Positions 1-8,148 of a DNA stretch of 64,000 nt are shown piece after piece. Under the pieces are notes generated by a model. The model saw only the letters and a program-made list of their open reading frames with translations, was not told where the DNA came from and made no database searches. The number at the start of each line of letters is the position of its first letter. Position 1 is the first letter of the stretch. The stretch spans positions 682,001 to 746,000 of the forward strand of contig CAWFXP010000009.1 of assembly GCA_963819905.1 (NCBI GenBank). Direction: 5' to 3'. Position numbers and translations under genes: made by a program. This stretch comes from CAWCQC01 sp963819905. Lineage in GTDB: Bacteria; Actinomycetota; Thermoleophilia; Gaiellales; Gaiellaceae.

Positions 1-1206
1 CGGCTCGGACCGTGCCCCCGACGAGCTTGGCGACGGCGCGCGTCCGATCGTCTTTGCGGTCGACCGCAAGAACGGCCAGCTGGTCAAGCGTCTCCTCCGC
101 GGCGGCGAGGTCGCCGCCTGCGAGCTGCACCTCGACGAGCAAGGCGAGCACGGGTGCGCAATCCGGATCGGACGGCGGTGTGCTCTCGAGGCACAAGCGG
201 CCGAGGTCCCCTGCCAGAGCCAGATCGCCGCGTGCCAACGCGATCCTCGCGAGTGACCGCTTGGCGCTCGCGTGCCAGTCGAAGCCTTCGAGCAGACGCT
301 CGGCCTCCTCGAATCGTCCCTGCCGAACGCGCAGGTCCGCGAGCCGAAGCAGCGCGAAGAGTTGGGATGCCCAGTAGCCCGTCTCGAAGATCCGGATCGC
401 GGCGAGCAACTCGCGCTCCGCCTCATCCCAGCGGCCGAGTGCGATCAGAATGCCGCCGTAGTGCGTCCGGCAGGTCGGCGGCACGAAGTCGCCCCACGCC
501 TCGAAGCGGGTCGCGGCATCGAGCCACTGCTCGGCGCGTCTCACGTCGGTCGCCCGTTCGCAGGCGCTCAGCAACCGGCAGTAGATCTCGCCGGCGGGGC
601 CGACGCCGACCACCTCTCCTGAGGCGACAGCGGCCATCGCCTGGTCGAGCAGCGTCATCCCTTCGGTGACGCGCCCCGCGGCGACGTACGCCTCGCCGAG
701 CAGCGCCATGGCATCGAACTCGAGGTCCCTGTCGCCATACCGCCTGGCGATCGCGATCGCTGCCGTCGCGCACTCCTCGCGCTCGGCTGCATCGGAGGTC
801 CACGGAGCGCGATCGAGCGATGAGCCACCCGTGCGCCGCAGACTCTTCGACCCCCTCCAGCACACTCTCCGCCCGCGCCATCCACCCATTGGCCGCGGCC
901 ACGTTCCCGTGGACGGACACGTACAGAAACGCCAGCCAGCGCGCCAGCTCGGCGGCCTCAGCCCGCAGGCCACGCCGCTCGTATTCGGCAAACGCGCGCT
1001 CCTTCAGCCTCGATCGCGCGCCCATGCTCGCCCCCGAACTGCAGCGCCTCTCCCAGGCCGTCGAGAATCTCTGCGCTCTCGCCGAACTCCGCGGCTTGCT
1101 CGAAGAAGGCGCGGGCGCGCTCCCAGTCCGCTGTCGCGAGCGCCTCGCGGCCGAGGCGTAACAGCTCGTCAGCCGTCGCGACACCCATCGCCGCGAATGA
1201 TCCCAC
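1..1206 (-). pseudogene. TPR-repeat regulator-like protein, frameshifted, runs off window
   Basis: The reverse strand encodes a chain of TPR-like helix pairs (ADWERARAFFEQAAEFG, RWDEAERELLAAIRIFE, GRFEEAERLLEG) spread over three frames. One extra base near 1008-1009 and a second near 794-797 break the frame; removing them gives one continuous protein open to the window edge. It resembles the TPR part of actinobacterial LuxR/AAA-type regulators and the intact relative at 3057-5126. The start is GTG at 1206 or ATG at 1188; neither has a strong ribosome binding site. The shifts may be real decay or sequencing indels, which are common in this window. Any C-terminal DNA-binding domain would lie outside. 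Confidence 0.6.
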
Positions 1207-1346
1207 GGGAAAGCTGACAGATGCTCTCTGCGGTTGAGGGCGTTTGCCGTCGGCGAGCCTGTTGTCTAGTCGGCTGACGAGGGATGACCGCCGGCACTCC
1301 GCAGTTCGCAGCGCTGACTCAAAACACCGCTCCTAGGATCAAAGGC

Positions 1347-1369
1347 GTGCCCAAGACCTATCCCCAAGG
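1347..1369. repeat. degenerate copy of the tandem ACCTGTCCCCAAG repeat
   Basis: Two adjacent imperfect units, TGCCCAAG then ACCTATCCCCAAGG, match by eye the better preserved tandem units at 1710, 5350 and 5804. It lies in the 790-base gene-free stretch 1207-1996. Confidence 0.45.
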
Positions 1370-1441
1370 AAATCCTTAGTCCGTGGCGCTGGCGAGCGGA
1401 GTACCGAATCGCGCTTGTTCAAGCGGTTCCGAACACTTCAG

Positions 1442-1505
1442 CCCTGGCTGCGCGACTGGCGACCCCCTCCCTGGCAAGGAGGTGCTCGGTTGTACCAATT
1501 CAGGC
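1442..1505 (-). pseudogene. degenerate tRNA remnant, tRNA-Gly(GCC)-like
   Basis: On the reverse strand a D-arm-like segment (GAATTGGTA) is followed by a perfect anticodon arm, CCTCC-TTGCCAG-GGAGG, which would give anticodon GCC. The T arm does not pair and the acceptor stem is lost, so it is not a working tRNA. It sits beside a fragment of tRNA-Thr, which suggests repeated recombination at tRNA sequences here. Confidence 0.4.
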
Positions 1506-1508
1506 AAC

Positions 1509-1534
1509 AAAAACCCCCGATTTCCGGGGGTTTT
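1509..1534 (-). terminator. intrinsic terminator hairpin
   Basis: AAAACCCCCG and CGGGGGTTTT form ten-base arms around a five-base loop, with a T-rich tail on the reverse strand. It lies directly 3' of the tRNA-Thr fragment at 1535-1583 and looks like the terminator of a former tRNA gene. The A and T flanks would let it work on either strand. Confidence 0.6.
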
Positions 1535-1583
1535 AGAGCCCTCTGACGGACTCGAACCGTCGACCCCCTCCTTACCATGGAGG
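1535..1583 (-). repeat. tRNA-Thr 3'-half repeat, copy A (att-like)
   Basis: These 49 bases are identical to positions 14610-14658, the 3' half of the intact tRNA-Thr(GGT) gene. The copy starts exactly at the 5' strand of the anticodon stem (CCTCC) and runs through the anticodon loop, variable loop, T arm and acceptor 3' strand. The 5' half of the tRNA is absent. Tyrosine integrases use such segments as attachment cores, but no integrase gene is in the window. The rest of the gap, 1584-1996, holds no gene I can support. Confidence 0.75.
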
Positions 1584-1709
1584 CTTGGGTCTGCGGCGGC
1601 GGGTCGGAGGAGGCGCGCTTCCTGCCTCGTTTTCCCTGCATCTACGCCGTTCTCTCTGGCGGTTTCATCCCTACCTCAAAGCTCCTCGAGCGACCCCGGG
1701 AATCATCGA

Positions 1710-1736
1710 ACCTGTCCCCCAGAACCTGTCCCCAAG
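1710..1736. repeat. tandem ACCTGTCCCC repeat, copy 2
   Basis: Two direct units of ACCTGTCCCC(C)AG/AAG. It starts 175 bases after the start of tRNA fragment A. The copy at 5804 starts 174 bases after fragment B, so both belong to one roughly 200-base repeat unit. Confidence 0.6.
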
Positions 1737-1996
1737 TCCTCTTGGAGACCGACCGACCCGTTGACGCACCGACGACCGTTCGAGCTCTCGCACTCCAGGT
1801 CGCGCCGCGCTCAGGCGGTCGCGATGTGGCGAATCGCGGCGCGTGGTATCGAAGGGCTGATCTCGCGTGCGCCCGCCACGGCGCCAGGGAGGGCATCGTG
1901 ACTTGCGACCTGCGCGCGGCTCACCCGCACGACGAAGCGTGTGTCGTTAGCCGCAGCCCGAGCTCCGTGTCGTACGTCTTGCCCGCCGCCGCTCGG

Positions 1997-2920
1997 TTAC
2001 GTCCGGGCCGATCGCTGCGCGACTCCTTGGGCGGCTTCCGTACCGCGCTCGTCGGGGATGGTCGCCGAAGCCCTCCCGGGTGCCGCGTTGGACGCAACAT
2101 CAGTCGCCGTCACGGGGTCTCGCCGCAAGAACTCCGCCATCGCTCGAGCGACGGGTTCGGGACGCTGGATCTGCAGGAGATGTCCCGCCCCTTCGATCGT
2201 GCAATCCTCGATGTACGGGAGCGAAGAGCGGAGAAACTCGGCGATCTCGACCCATGGAGGCTGGGTTTCGGCACCCAGCACGGACAGGACTGGCCGGTGG
2301 ATAGCGGCCGCCTGCTCGGGGCCGAACGTCCAGACCAGTAGCGAGGGCAGCTCAACGCCGAAGAAGGTGTCAGCGTCCTTGATCGACTGCGCAACCACGC
2401 CGGGGATGCGCTCCTCGAGCAGCGCTCGACATGCTTCCCACTCGAGTCCGCTTGCGGCGGTGACGAACATGGCGAACGCTCCCGAGTGGTCGCCGTTTCG
2501 GTACGCCTCGAAGACCGGGTCGGCTGATCTCAGGAACGCCTGACCGAGAGGCAGCGACAATAGCGTCGGCTCCAGCAGGGTGAGTGTTTGCACCTTGTCG
2601 GCGTAGTCGAGAGCCAGTTGGGCTGCGATCGACGCGCCGCTGGAGTGCCCCGCGATGTGAGCGCGCCGTACACCTAGATGGTCGAGCAAAGCCGCAGCAT
2701 CAGCGGCGTGGTCACCGATGCTCACCGGCGGTGGCGTGTGCGTGCTGCCGACCCAGCCCCGCTTGTGGTACCGGATCAGCTGGTAACGGCCTGCCAGTGA
2801 CGGTTCTCTGAGGAGCGGCACGAAGCAATCGGCAATGAGCATGTCGATCAGAAGGACCGGTTCACCCGATCCGCGCACCTCGTATTCCAGTTCTACGCCG
2901 TTGACCTTTACTCTCTCCAC
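1997..2920 (-). CDS. alpha/beta-hydrolase fold protein
   Basis: A 307-residue protein. It begins MERVKVNGVELEYEVRGSG, the usual first strands of the fold, and has the nucleophile elbow GHSSGAS with the catalytic Ser, and a late GAGHLLQ that supplies the His. The GTG start at 2920 is chosen because GAGGA lies a few bases upstream; the upstream ATG at 3062-3064 would add 48 unconserved residues and overlap the next gene. The C-terminal ~35 residues (Ala/Arg-rich) lie beyond the domain. It is a single gene, divergent from the TPR gene at 3057. The substrate is unknown; esterase or C-C hydrolase are both possible. Confidence 0.8.
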   Translation of the reverse strand: MERVKVNGVELEYEVRGSGEPVLLIDMLIADCFVPLLREPSLAGRYQLIRYHKRGWVGSTHTPPPVSIGDHAADAAALLDHLGVRRAHIAGHSSGASIAAQLALDYADKVQTLTLLEPTLLSLPLGQAFLRSADPVFEAYRNGDHSGAFAMFVTAASGLEWEACRALLEERIPGVVAQSIKDADTFFGVELPSLLVWTFGPEQAAAIHRPVLSVLGAETQPPWVEIAEFLRSSLPYIEDCTIEGAGHLLQIQRPEPVARAMAEFLRRDPVTATDVASNAAPGRASATIPDERGTEAAQGVAQRSART

Positions 2921-3056
2921 GAGTCCTCCTCGTTTGCTCGGGGTCTTCGGTCTCAACCCAAATGCGTGAGCAAGACTGTTACGGCGGTAGCTCTCACGGT
3001 TACGTCCGGCTCCGGTGGGCTCCGGGCGCCGATGGGTCACGAACCGTTGGCGTGCG

Positions 3057-5126
3057 ATGAGCAACGGCGTGGGTTACGCCGTCGTCGAGCGCGCACGTGA
3101 CGCTGCATCGCGCGGAGATTGGCAGGAGGCCTACGACCTCTTCATGACGGCAGACGCTGAGGGCCTTGCGGGTCCGGCCGATCTACCGGTTCTCGGGGAG
3201 GTTGCCTACGCGGCGGGCCATTTCGACGTGGCGATCGAAGCATGGGAACGCGCTCATGCGATGGCCGTGCAGGTCGGCGACCAGGTTGCGGCAGCGGGGG
3301 CCGCGGTTCGCGTCGCGATGCACCTGCTTTTCGATACCGCCCTGATGGCACCGGTGCGCGGCTGGTTGCGACGCGCGGAGCAACTGCTCGAGGGTCAGGA
3401 CGAGACGTCGGCGCATGCTTGGGTTGCGGCAGTCCGGACGTACGAGCGAATGCTGGCGGGCGACCTTGACGGCGCTCGAGAGTGGGTCGAGCGTGCGATC
3501 GAGGTCGGCTCCAGGCGTGATCCGGCGGCGTGCGCGATCGGACGGGTGGCAGAAGCGCGGCTCCTCATCCTGCGCGGCGAGGTCCAGCCAGGGCTCGAAC
3601 TGCTCGACGAGGTGGGAGTCGCAGTCGCTTCCGGCGACCTCGATGCGCTCTCTACGGGGATCGTCTACTGCGAGCTCGTTTGCGCTCTGCAGGGGCTCGC
3701 ACAGTACGACGTGGCCGAAGAGTGGACCGAGGCGATGGAGCGGTGGTGCAAGACAAACGCCATCGGGAGCATCCACGGGCGCTGCCGCGTCCATCGTGCG
3801 GAGATCCTGAGGCTGCGCGGGTCGTGCGACGAGGCAGAGAGAGAGGCGCTCGCCGCGTGCGAGGAACTACGCCCGTATCTGCGACGCGAGCTGGGATGGC
3901 CGTTGAGCGAGCTCGCACGAATCCGACTTCGAATGGGAGACATCGCAGGCGCGGAGCAAGCGTTGCTGGCCGCTCATCGGCTCGGGTGGGATCCCCAACC
4001 CGGTCTTGCGCTCGTTCGTCTTGCCCAAGGAGACGTCGTCTCCGCCGCGGAATCCATTCGAGACGCACTCGAGCACCCCCTCCTGGTGCCGTCGAAGGAG
4101 TTGCCACCGGACACCGACTTGCAGCGGGCGCCGCTATTCGAGGCGCAGGTCGAGATCGAGCTCGCTGCCGGCAATATCGACCGAGCCCGCTCAGCCGCCG
4201 ACGAATTGAAGCTCGTGGCTTCCCGCTTCCAGAGCAAGTCGCTCGTCGCCAGCGCGGCCCTTGCCCAAGGAAGGGTGCGGCTCGCCGAGGGAGATGCGGG
4301 GGGCGGGGTACAGTTCTGCTCCGAAGCTGCGCGACTCTGGGACGAGGTGGGCGCACCCTATGAAGCGGCGCTTGCACGTACGGGCCTCGCCGAGGCGCAC
4401 CGAGCCAGCGGCAGCGAGCACCAGGCAATCTTGGAGCTCGAGGCGGCTCGCACGATCCTCGAGCAGATCGCCGCCGGACCGACGACTGACCCGACGGCGC
4501 CCATCGAAAGCCGGGCGGAAACATACGAGCAGCGTGCCGCACGTCGCAGCGTATTTCGTCACGAGGGCGACTACTGGTCGCTGGTGTTCGAGGGACGCAC
4601 AGTGCGCGTGCGAGACCTCAAGGGCGTGCGCTACCTCGCGCAACTCCTCGCCCACCCCGGCCGAGAGTTCCACGTTCTGGACCTCGTCGCCGCGGAGAAC
4701 GGCACAATTGAGTACGCGGACAGCGGCCAGCCAGCCCGTCTGACTCGCCTCGCACTCGGCGACGCGGGCGAGCTCCTCGACCCACAAGCCAAAGACGCGT
4801 ACCGCCGACGCCTCGCCGAGATCGACGCCGACATCGAGCAGGCGCGCGCCCTCGGAGACACCCAGCGTGCCGCGCAGGCGGACGCAGAACGCGACTTCCT
4901 CGTTCGAGAACTATCTCGGGCGGTCGGCCTCGGTGGTCGCGATCGACGCGCTGCATCTGCCTCCGAGCGTGCTCGAGTCGCTGTGACCCGCGCAATCCGC
5001 CAGGGGATAGTCCGAATCGGCGAGCACCATCCCGAGCTCGGCGAACATCTCGACCGTGCTATCCGCACCGGCACCTATTGCGCCTACCTGCCTGACCCTC
5101 ACGCGCCAGCCGGGTGGACGTTCTGA
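3057..5126 (+). CDS. large TPR-repeat protein with conserved C-terminal helical domain
   Basis: A 689-residue protein. Residues ~1-490 are TPR-like helix pairs (GDWQEAYDLFMTA, GHFDVAIEAWERA). The last ~150 residues form a charged domain with RDLKGVRYLAQLLAHPGREF and GLGGRDRRAASASERARV. I recognise this tail from actinobacterial regulators of the LuxR/AAA-TPR type, where it has a winged-helix look. No ATPase P-loop or clear LuxR HTH is present, so it is a stand-alone TPR form. ATG 3057 is preferred over the ATG at 3015 because the extra residues are not TPR-like. It is related to the broken gene at 1-1206. The partner is unknown; signalling or transcription control is inferred. Confidence 0.7.
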   Translation: MSNGVGYAVVERARDAASRGDWQEAYDLFMTADAEGLAGPADLPVLGEVAYAAGHFDVAIEAWERAHAMAVQVGDQVAAAGAAVRVAMHLLFDTALMAPVRGWLRRAEQLLEGQDETSAHAWVAAVRTYERMLAGDLDGAREWVERAIEVGSRRDPAACAIGRVAEARLLILRGEVQPGLELLDEVGVAVASGDLDALSTGIVYCELVCALQGLAQYDVAEEWTEAMERWCKTNAIGSIHGRCRVHRAEILRLRGSCDEAEREALAACEELRPYLRRELGWPLSELARIRLRMGDIAGAEQALLAAHRLGWDPQPGLALVRLAQGDVVSAAESIRDALEHPLLVPSKELPPDTDLQRAPLFEAQVEIELAAGNIDRARSAADELKLVASRFQSKSLVASAALAQGRVRLAEGDAGGGVQFCSEAARLWDEVGAPYEAALARTGLAEAHRASGSEHQAILELEAARTILEQIAAGPTTDPTAPIESRAETYEQRAARRSVFRHEGDYWSLVFEGRTVRVRDLKGVRYLAQLLAHPGREFHVLDLVAAENGTIEYADSGQPARLTRLALGDAGELLDPQAKDAYRRRLAEIDADIEQARALGDTQRAAQADAERDFLVRELSRAVGLGGRDRRAASASERARVAVTRAIRQGIVRIGEHHPELGEHLDRAIRTGTYCAYLPDPHAPAGWTF

Positions 5127-5180
5127 CTCGGAGGCGGCCTGAATCGGATCCTGCCCCACGTTCCGTCCCGAGATCGCACG

Positions 5181-5330
5181 TTGAGCGAGGGAATCGCGCC
5201 GCTCAGTCCCGGCGGCATCCCGTACTCCGACGAACGCGAGATCTTCGACGAGGAGCGCGGCAATCTCCCCGACTACATGCCCGAATTCGCCGACGCGCTC
5301 AGGACGCGGATGACGCCGGCTACTTCCTGA
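5181..5330 (+). pseudogene. short possible coding remnant, 49 codons, TTG start
   Basis: An acidic reading frame with SPGGIPYSDEREIFDEERG has protein-like composition but no recognisable family. It follows the TPR gene and ends at 5330. It may be the remains of a longer gene. I see no other coding signal in 5127-5889. Confidence 0.2.
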
Positions 5331-5349
5331 GCCCGTGCGACCTGCTTGT

Positions 5350-5374
5350 CCTGTCCCCAGGACCTGTCCCCAGG
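5350..5374. repeat. tandem ACCTGTCCCC repeat, copy 3
   Basis: CCTGTCCCCAGG followed directly by ACCTGTCCCCAGGG. It is the same direct-repeat family as at 1710 and 5804, but without a tRNA fragment at the characteristic distance. Confidence 0.55.
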
Positions 5375-5472
5375 GTTCGTGGGTCCACGCCGCGCGATCC
5401 CGAATGTGCTCCTTTCCAGCGACTTTCGGCGCTCGAGGACACCGTGACCACGCTCGAGCGCCTCCGTCCCAC

Positions 5473-5622
5473 GGAGGTGCTCTGACGTGTCGGACAACAG
5501 GCCGATTTGCAGGCTTTTTGCGTGGGGTGGAGGATCTCGGAGAGTTTGCCCCGGCGCTAGAGGGAGGTGCTCTGTGGTGCTGGTTCGGACAACAGTGCTA
5601 GTCGATTTGCAGGTTTTTCTTT
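5473..5622. repeat. direct repeats next to tRNA fragment B
   Basis: Two copies about 90-100 bases apart share GGAGGTGCTCTG, then TCGGACAACA, then CGATTTGCAGG with a T run. GGAGGTGCTCT also occurs in the D-arm side of the tRNA-Thr gene (14654-14664), so each copy may be a decayed tRNA-Thr end followed by its trailer. Confidence 0.4.
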
Positions 5623-5629
5623 GATTTTC

Positions 5630-5678
5630 AGAGCCCTCTGACGGACTCGAACCGTCGACCCCCTCCTTGCCATGGAGG
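5630..5678 (-). repeat. tRNA-Thr 3'-half repeat, copy B (att-like)
   Basis: Same 49-base segment as copies A and C with one change, TTGCC for TTACC, which falls in the anticodon loop. It again stops exactly at the anticodon stem. About 125 bases to its right resemble, with many changes, the matching stretch after copy A. Confidence 0.75.
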
Positions 5679-5803
5679 ATTTCGCATTGTGAGAGGGGGC
5701 GGAGGAACAGCGCTTACTACGGTGGTTTCCCAGCAGCTAAGCCGTTTCGTCTGTCGACGCACCCCTCTCTCGAAGAGCCCTGAGTCTCCCTGAGAAACCT
5801 CAA

Positions 5804-5830
5804 ACCTGTCCCCAAGACCTGTCCCCAAGG
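5804..5830. repeat. tandem ACCTGTCCCCAAG repeat, copy 4 (best copy)
   Basis: Two perfect direct 13-base units, ACCTGTCCCCAAG, followed by G. It lies 174 bases from the start of tRNA fragment B and just past the end of the oxidoreductase gene at 5890. Confidence 0.65.
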
Positions 5831-5889
5831 GTCCGGCTACCGATGGGTCGCCGGGGCGGCTGGCTGCCTCCCGCGAGCAGTTGCCGCGG

Positions 5890-6822
5890 TCACTGGATGC
5901 GGATGGCGAGTTTGCCCTGCGTGTGCGTTGTGGCGAGGGCTGTGAGCGCGTCGGGGGCCTCAGCGAGCTCGTAGGTGGCCTGGATGGGTACGCGCAGCGT
6001 GCCGCCGGCGAGTAGGCCCGCGAGGCGCTCGAGGTTCTCGGGCGTGGGGGCGGCGATGACCATCGTCCGTCCGGGGCCTTCGCCGGCGGCTCCGGTGGGC
6101 GAGGCAACGCGGCCGCCGTCCTTGACGAGGGTCGCGGGAACGTCCGGTCCGTAGTTCACCAGGTCGAGGACCGCGTCGAAGCCGTCGGGGTGGCGCTCGC
6201 GCGCCGCCGCGGCGAGGTCGCCGTCGCGGGGCAGCAGCTCGCTGACGCCGAGCTCGCGCAGGTAGGTCTCGTCCTCGGGCAGCGCTGGGGCGACGACCGT
6301 GGCGCCGGCGCGGGCGGCGAGCTGCACGGCGAAGCTGCCGACGCCACCGGGCGCGCCGACGATCAGCACCGTGTCGCCGTCGGACAGTTCGAGCGCGTCG
6401 ATCGCCATGATCGCGGCGACGCCGGCGACCGGCGCGGCGCCGGCGGTGGCGAGGTCGACACCCTGAGGAGCCCGGCCGATGAGCATGTCCTGCGGGACGG
6501 CGATCAGCTCCGCCCAGCTTCCGTCGCGGACGGTCGGATTGGCGTGGAGGACGAACCCGAAGACCTGGTCGCCGACGGCGTAGCGGGTGACGTCGGTCCC
6601 GACCTGCTCGACCACGCCGGCGTAGTCGCGGCCGAGGGTGACGGGGAACTCGTACTCGACCCCCATCTGCTTGAGCATGCCGGTGGCGATCGAGTTGTCG
6701 GCCGGGTTGACCGAGGAGGTGTGCACGCGCACGAGCACCTCGTGCGCCGCGGGCGTGGGCGCCGGCAGGTCGTCGCGCAGCCGGGGCGGCGTGTCGAACA
6801 CGTCGAGGGTGACTGCTTTCAT
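5890..6822 (-). CDS. NADP-dependent oxidoreductase, quinone oxidoreductase-like MDR
   Basis: A 310-residue protein of the medium-chain dehydrogenase/reductase superfamily. The N-terminal GroES-like half has SSVNPADN and LGRDYAGVVEQVG; the nucleotide-binding motif IVGAPGGVGSFAVQLA is central. The structural-zinc Cys cluster of alcohol dehydrogenases is missing, as in QOR-type enzymes. The likely reaction is NADPH-dependent reduction of a quinone or enone. It is transcribed away from the MarR-type gene at 6961 across an inverted repeat that probably controls both. Confidence 0.85.
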   Translation of the reverse strand: MKAVTLDVFDTPPRLRDDLPAPTPAAHEVLVRVHTSSVNPADNSIATGMLKQMGVEYEFPVTLGRDYAGVVEQVGTDVTRYAVGDQVFGFVLHANPTVRDGSWAELIAVPQDMLIGRAPQGVDLATAGAAPVAGVAAIMAIDALELSDGDTVLIVGAPGGVGSFAVQLAARAGATVVAPALPEDETYLRELGVSELLPRDGDLAAAARERHPDGFDAVLDLVNYGPDVPATLVKDGGRVASPTGAAGEGPGRTMVIAAPTPENLERLAGLLAGGTLRVPIQATYELAEAPDALTALATTHTQGKLAIRIQ

Positions 6823-6904
6823 CGCTCGAGTCCTTTCTCTGTTGCGTCAGTTTGCTGACGGCAGGCGCGGTTCGGATGAAGCGGTGTCGCCGCCAAAAGA
6901 CTCC

Positions 6905-6927
6905 ATCGATACCACGATAGTATCGAT
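6905..6927. promoter_or_regulatory. inverted repeat, probable MarR operator
   Basis: ATCGATAC and GTATCGAT form eight-base arms around seven bases, in an AT-rich patch between the divergent oxidoreductase and MarR genes. MarR proteins typically bind such dyads in the promoter they share with their target gene. The binding is inferred. Confidence 0.55.
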
Positions 6928-6960
6928 ACATAAACTATTGCTCTAGCTATAGTCTCCGAT

Positions 6961-7479
6961 GTGGCCTCCAGGCAGACGACGCAGACAGCCGACAGCGCGC
7001 GCGGGCTGATCGAGGAGCGCGCAACCAGCGAGGGGCTGTTGCTCGCCCTGGTTGGCCAGCAGGCGATGCGGCGACTACGCGCAGCGCACACCGAGCACAA
7101 GCTCTCGCCGCGGCAGTTCCACCTCCTCGGACTGCTGCACGATCGAGGCGCCTTGACCCAGCGCGACCTCGGGACGCTCATGGACGTCGACCCGAGCATC
7201 CTCGTCACACTTCTCAACCCGCTCGAAGCCGACGGCTACCTCTCACGCGAACGCGACGCAGACGACCGGCGCCGGCACGTCGTCACCATCACCCGACGCG
7301 GCGAACAGCGGCTCGAACGCGCCGCGCAGGGTCAGCGCGACGCCGAAGACGAGCTCCTCGCCAGCCTCACCAAGACGCAGCGCGCCCAGCTCCGCCGACT
7401 GCTCCTCATCCTCCGCGAGCAGTTCGCCGCACCGGCCGACATAGTCTGCACCGCTGCCGAGGCGAATACGCGCAGCTGA
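6961..7479 (+). CDS. MarR-family transcriptional regulator
   Basis: A 172-residue protein with the MarR winged helix at ~45-125: LSPRQFHLLGLLHDRGALTQ (helix 2 to the HTH), DLGTLMDVDPSILVTLLNPL (recognition helix) and the wing DADDRRRHVVTIT, whose D-x-R-x-R pattern is typical. It starts at GTG 6961; the ATG at 6959 is out of frame. Divergent from the oxidoreductase, it is likely a ligand-responsive repressor of that gene and of itself. Confidence 0.85.
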   Translation: MASRQTTQTADSARGLIEERATSEGLLLALVGQQAMRRLRAAHTEHKLSPRQFHLLGLLHDRGALTQRDLGTLMDVDPSILVTLLNPLEADGYLSRERDADDRRRHVVTITRRGEQRLERAAQGQRDAEDELLASLTKTQRAQLRRLLLILREQFAAPADIVCTAAEANTRS

Positions 7480-7600
7480 AGAAGGACCGTCGGCGACCGT
7501 CTCGGTGAGCACCGGGGGCTCGGAGCATTGGCTTCGCCCACGCCAAGCGAGGGCGCTGACAAGGATTGCCACTCGCTCGAGTTGCTGTTAGAGCACCTGG

Positions 7601-8050
7601 CTACCTGGAGCCGCGGCCGGGTCCGGGCACGAACTCGACCTCTTCGAGGCGCAGATGGTCACTGCGCTTCGGGACAAGCGCGGCGATCACGGGCTTCTTG
7701 TCGCTCTTTGTGCGCGCGAGCATCGGCGGTTTCGCGCTGCAGTACTCGTCGCCCCATTGCCGCAGTCCGACGAGCGCGACATGAAGGTCGCGGCCCTTTC
7801 GGGTCAGGTGGTACTCGTACCGCTTCGGCCGTTCTTGATAGGGAACCCGCTCGAGGATTCCTTCGTCGACCAGCCAGCGAAGACGGTCGGCGAGAACCTT
7901 CCGCGCGATCCCGAGATTTCGCTGGAACTCATCGAATCGACGCAGTCCGAGGAGAGCGTCCCGAACGATCAGCAGCGTCCATCGCTCGCCGACGATCTCG
8001 AGGGCGCGCGCGATCGAACAGTGCTGGCCGTCGTACGTGCGGTTGAGCAT
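7601..8050 (-). CDS. HxlR-family transcriptional regulator
   Basis: A 149-residue protein with the HxlR signature: CSIARALEIVGERWTLLIVR with its N-terminal Cys, then RRFDEFQRNLGIARKVLADR and the wing RPKRYEYHLTRKGRDL. It faces away from the MDR gene at 8149, with two dyad-like elements in the shared ~100-base promoter region. It probably represses that enzyme; electrophile or quinone sensing is plausible but not shown. The gap 7480-7600 holds nothing I recognise. Confidence 0.88.
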   Translation of the reverse strand: MLNRTYDGQHCSIARALEIVGERWTLLIVRDALLGLRRFDEFQRNLGIARKVLADRLRWLVDEGILERVPYQERPKRYEYHLTRKGRDLHVALVGLRQWGDEYCSAKPPMLARTKSDKKPVIAALVPKRSDHLRLEEVEFVPGPGRGSR

Positions 8051-8101
8051 GCATTCCAGAATACCAGGTCAGTCTTGTGAAGTAACTGACTAGCTGTTAT
8101 A

Positions 8102-8124
8102 GTCGGTTCCTTCAAGGAACCGAC
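8102..8124. promoter_or_regulatory. perfect inverted repeat before the MDR gene
   Basis: Eleven-base arms (GTCGGTTCCTT / AAGGAACCGAC) around a single C lie about 25 bases before the ATG at 8149, within the divergent promoter of the HxlR gene. It may be an operator or a 5'-UTR hairpin that partly covers the start region. Confidence 0.5.
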
Positions 8125-8148
8125 GTGGTTCCGAAGGAGCGAAGAGGC

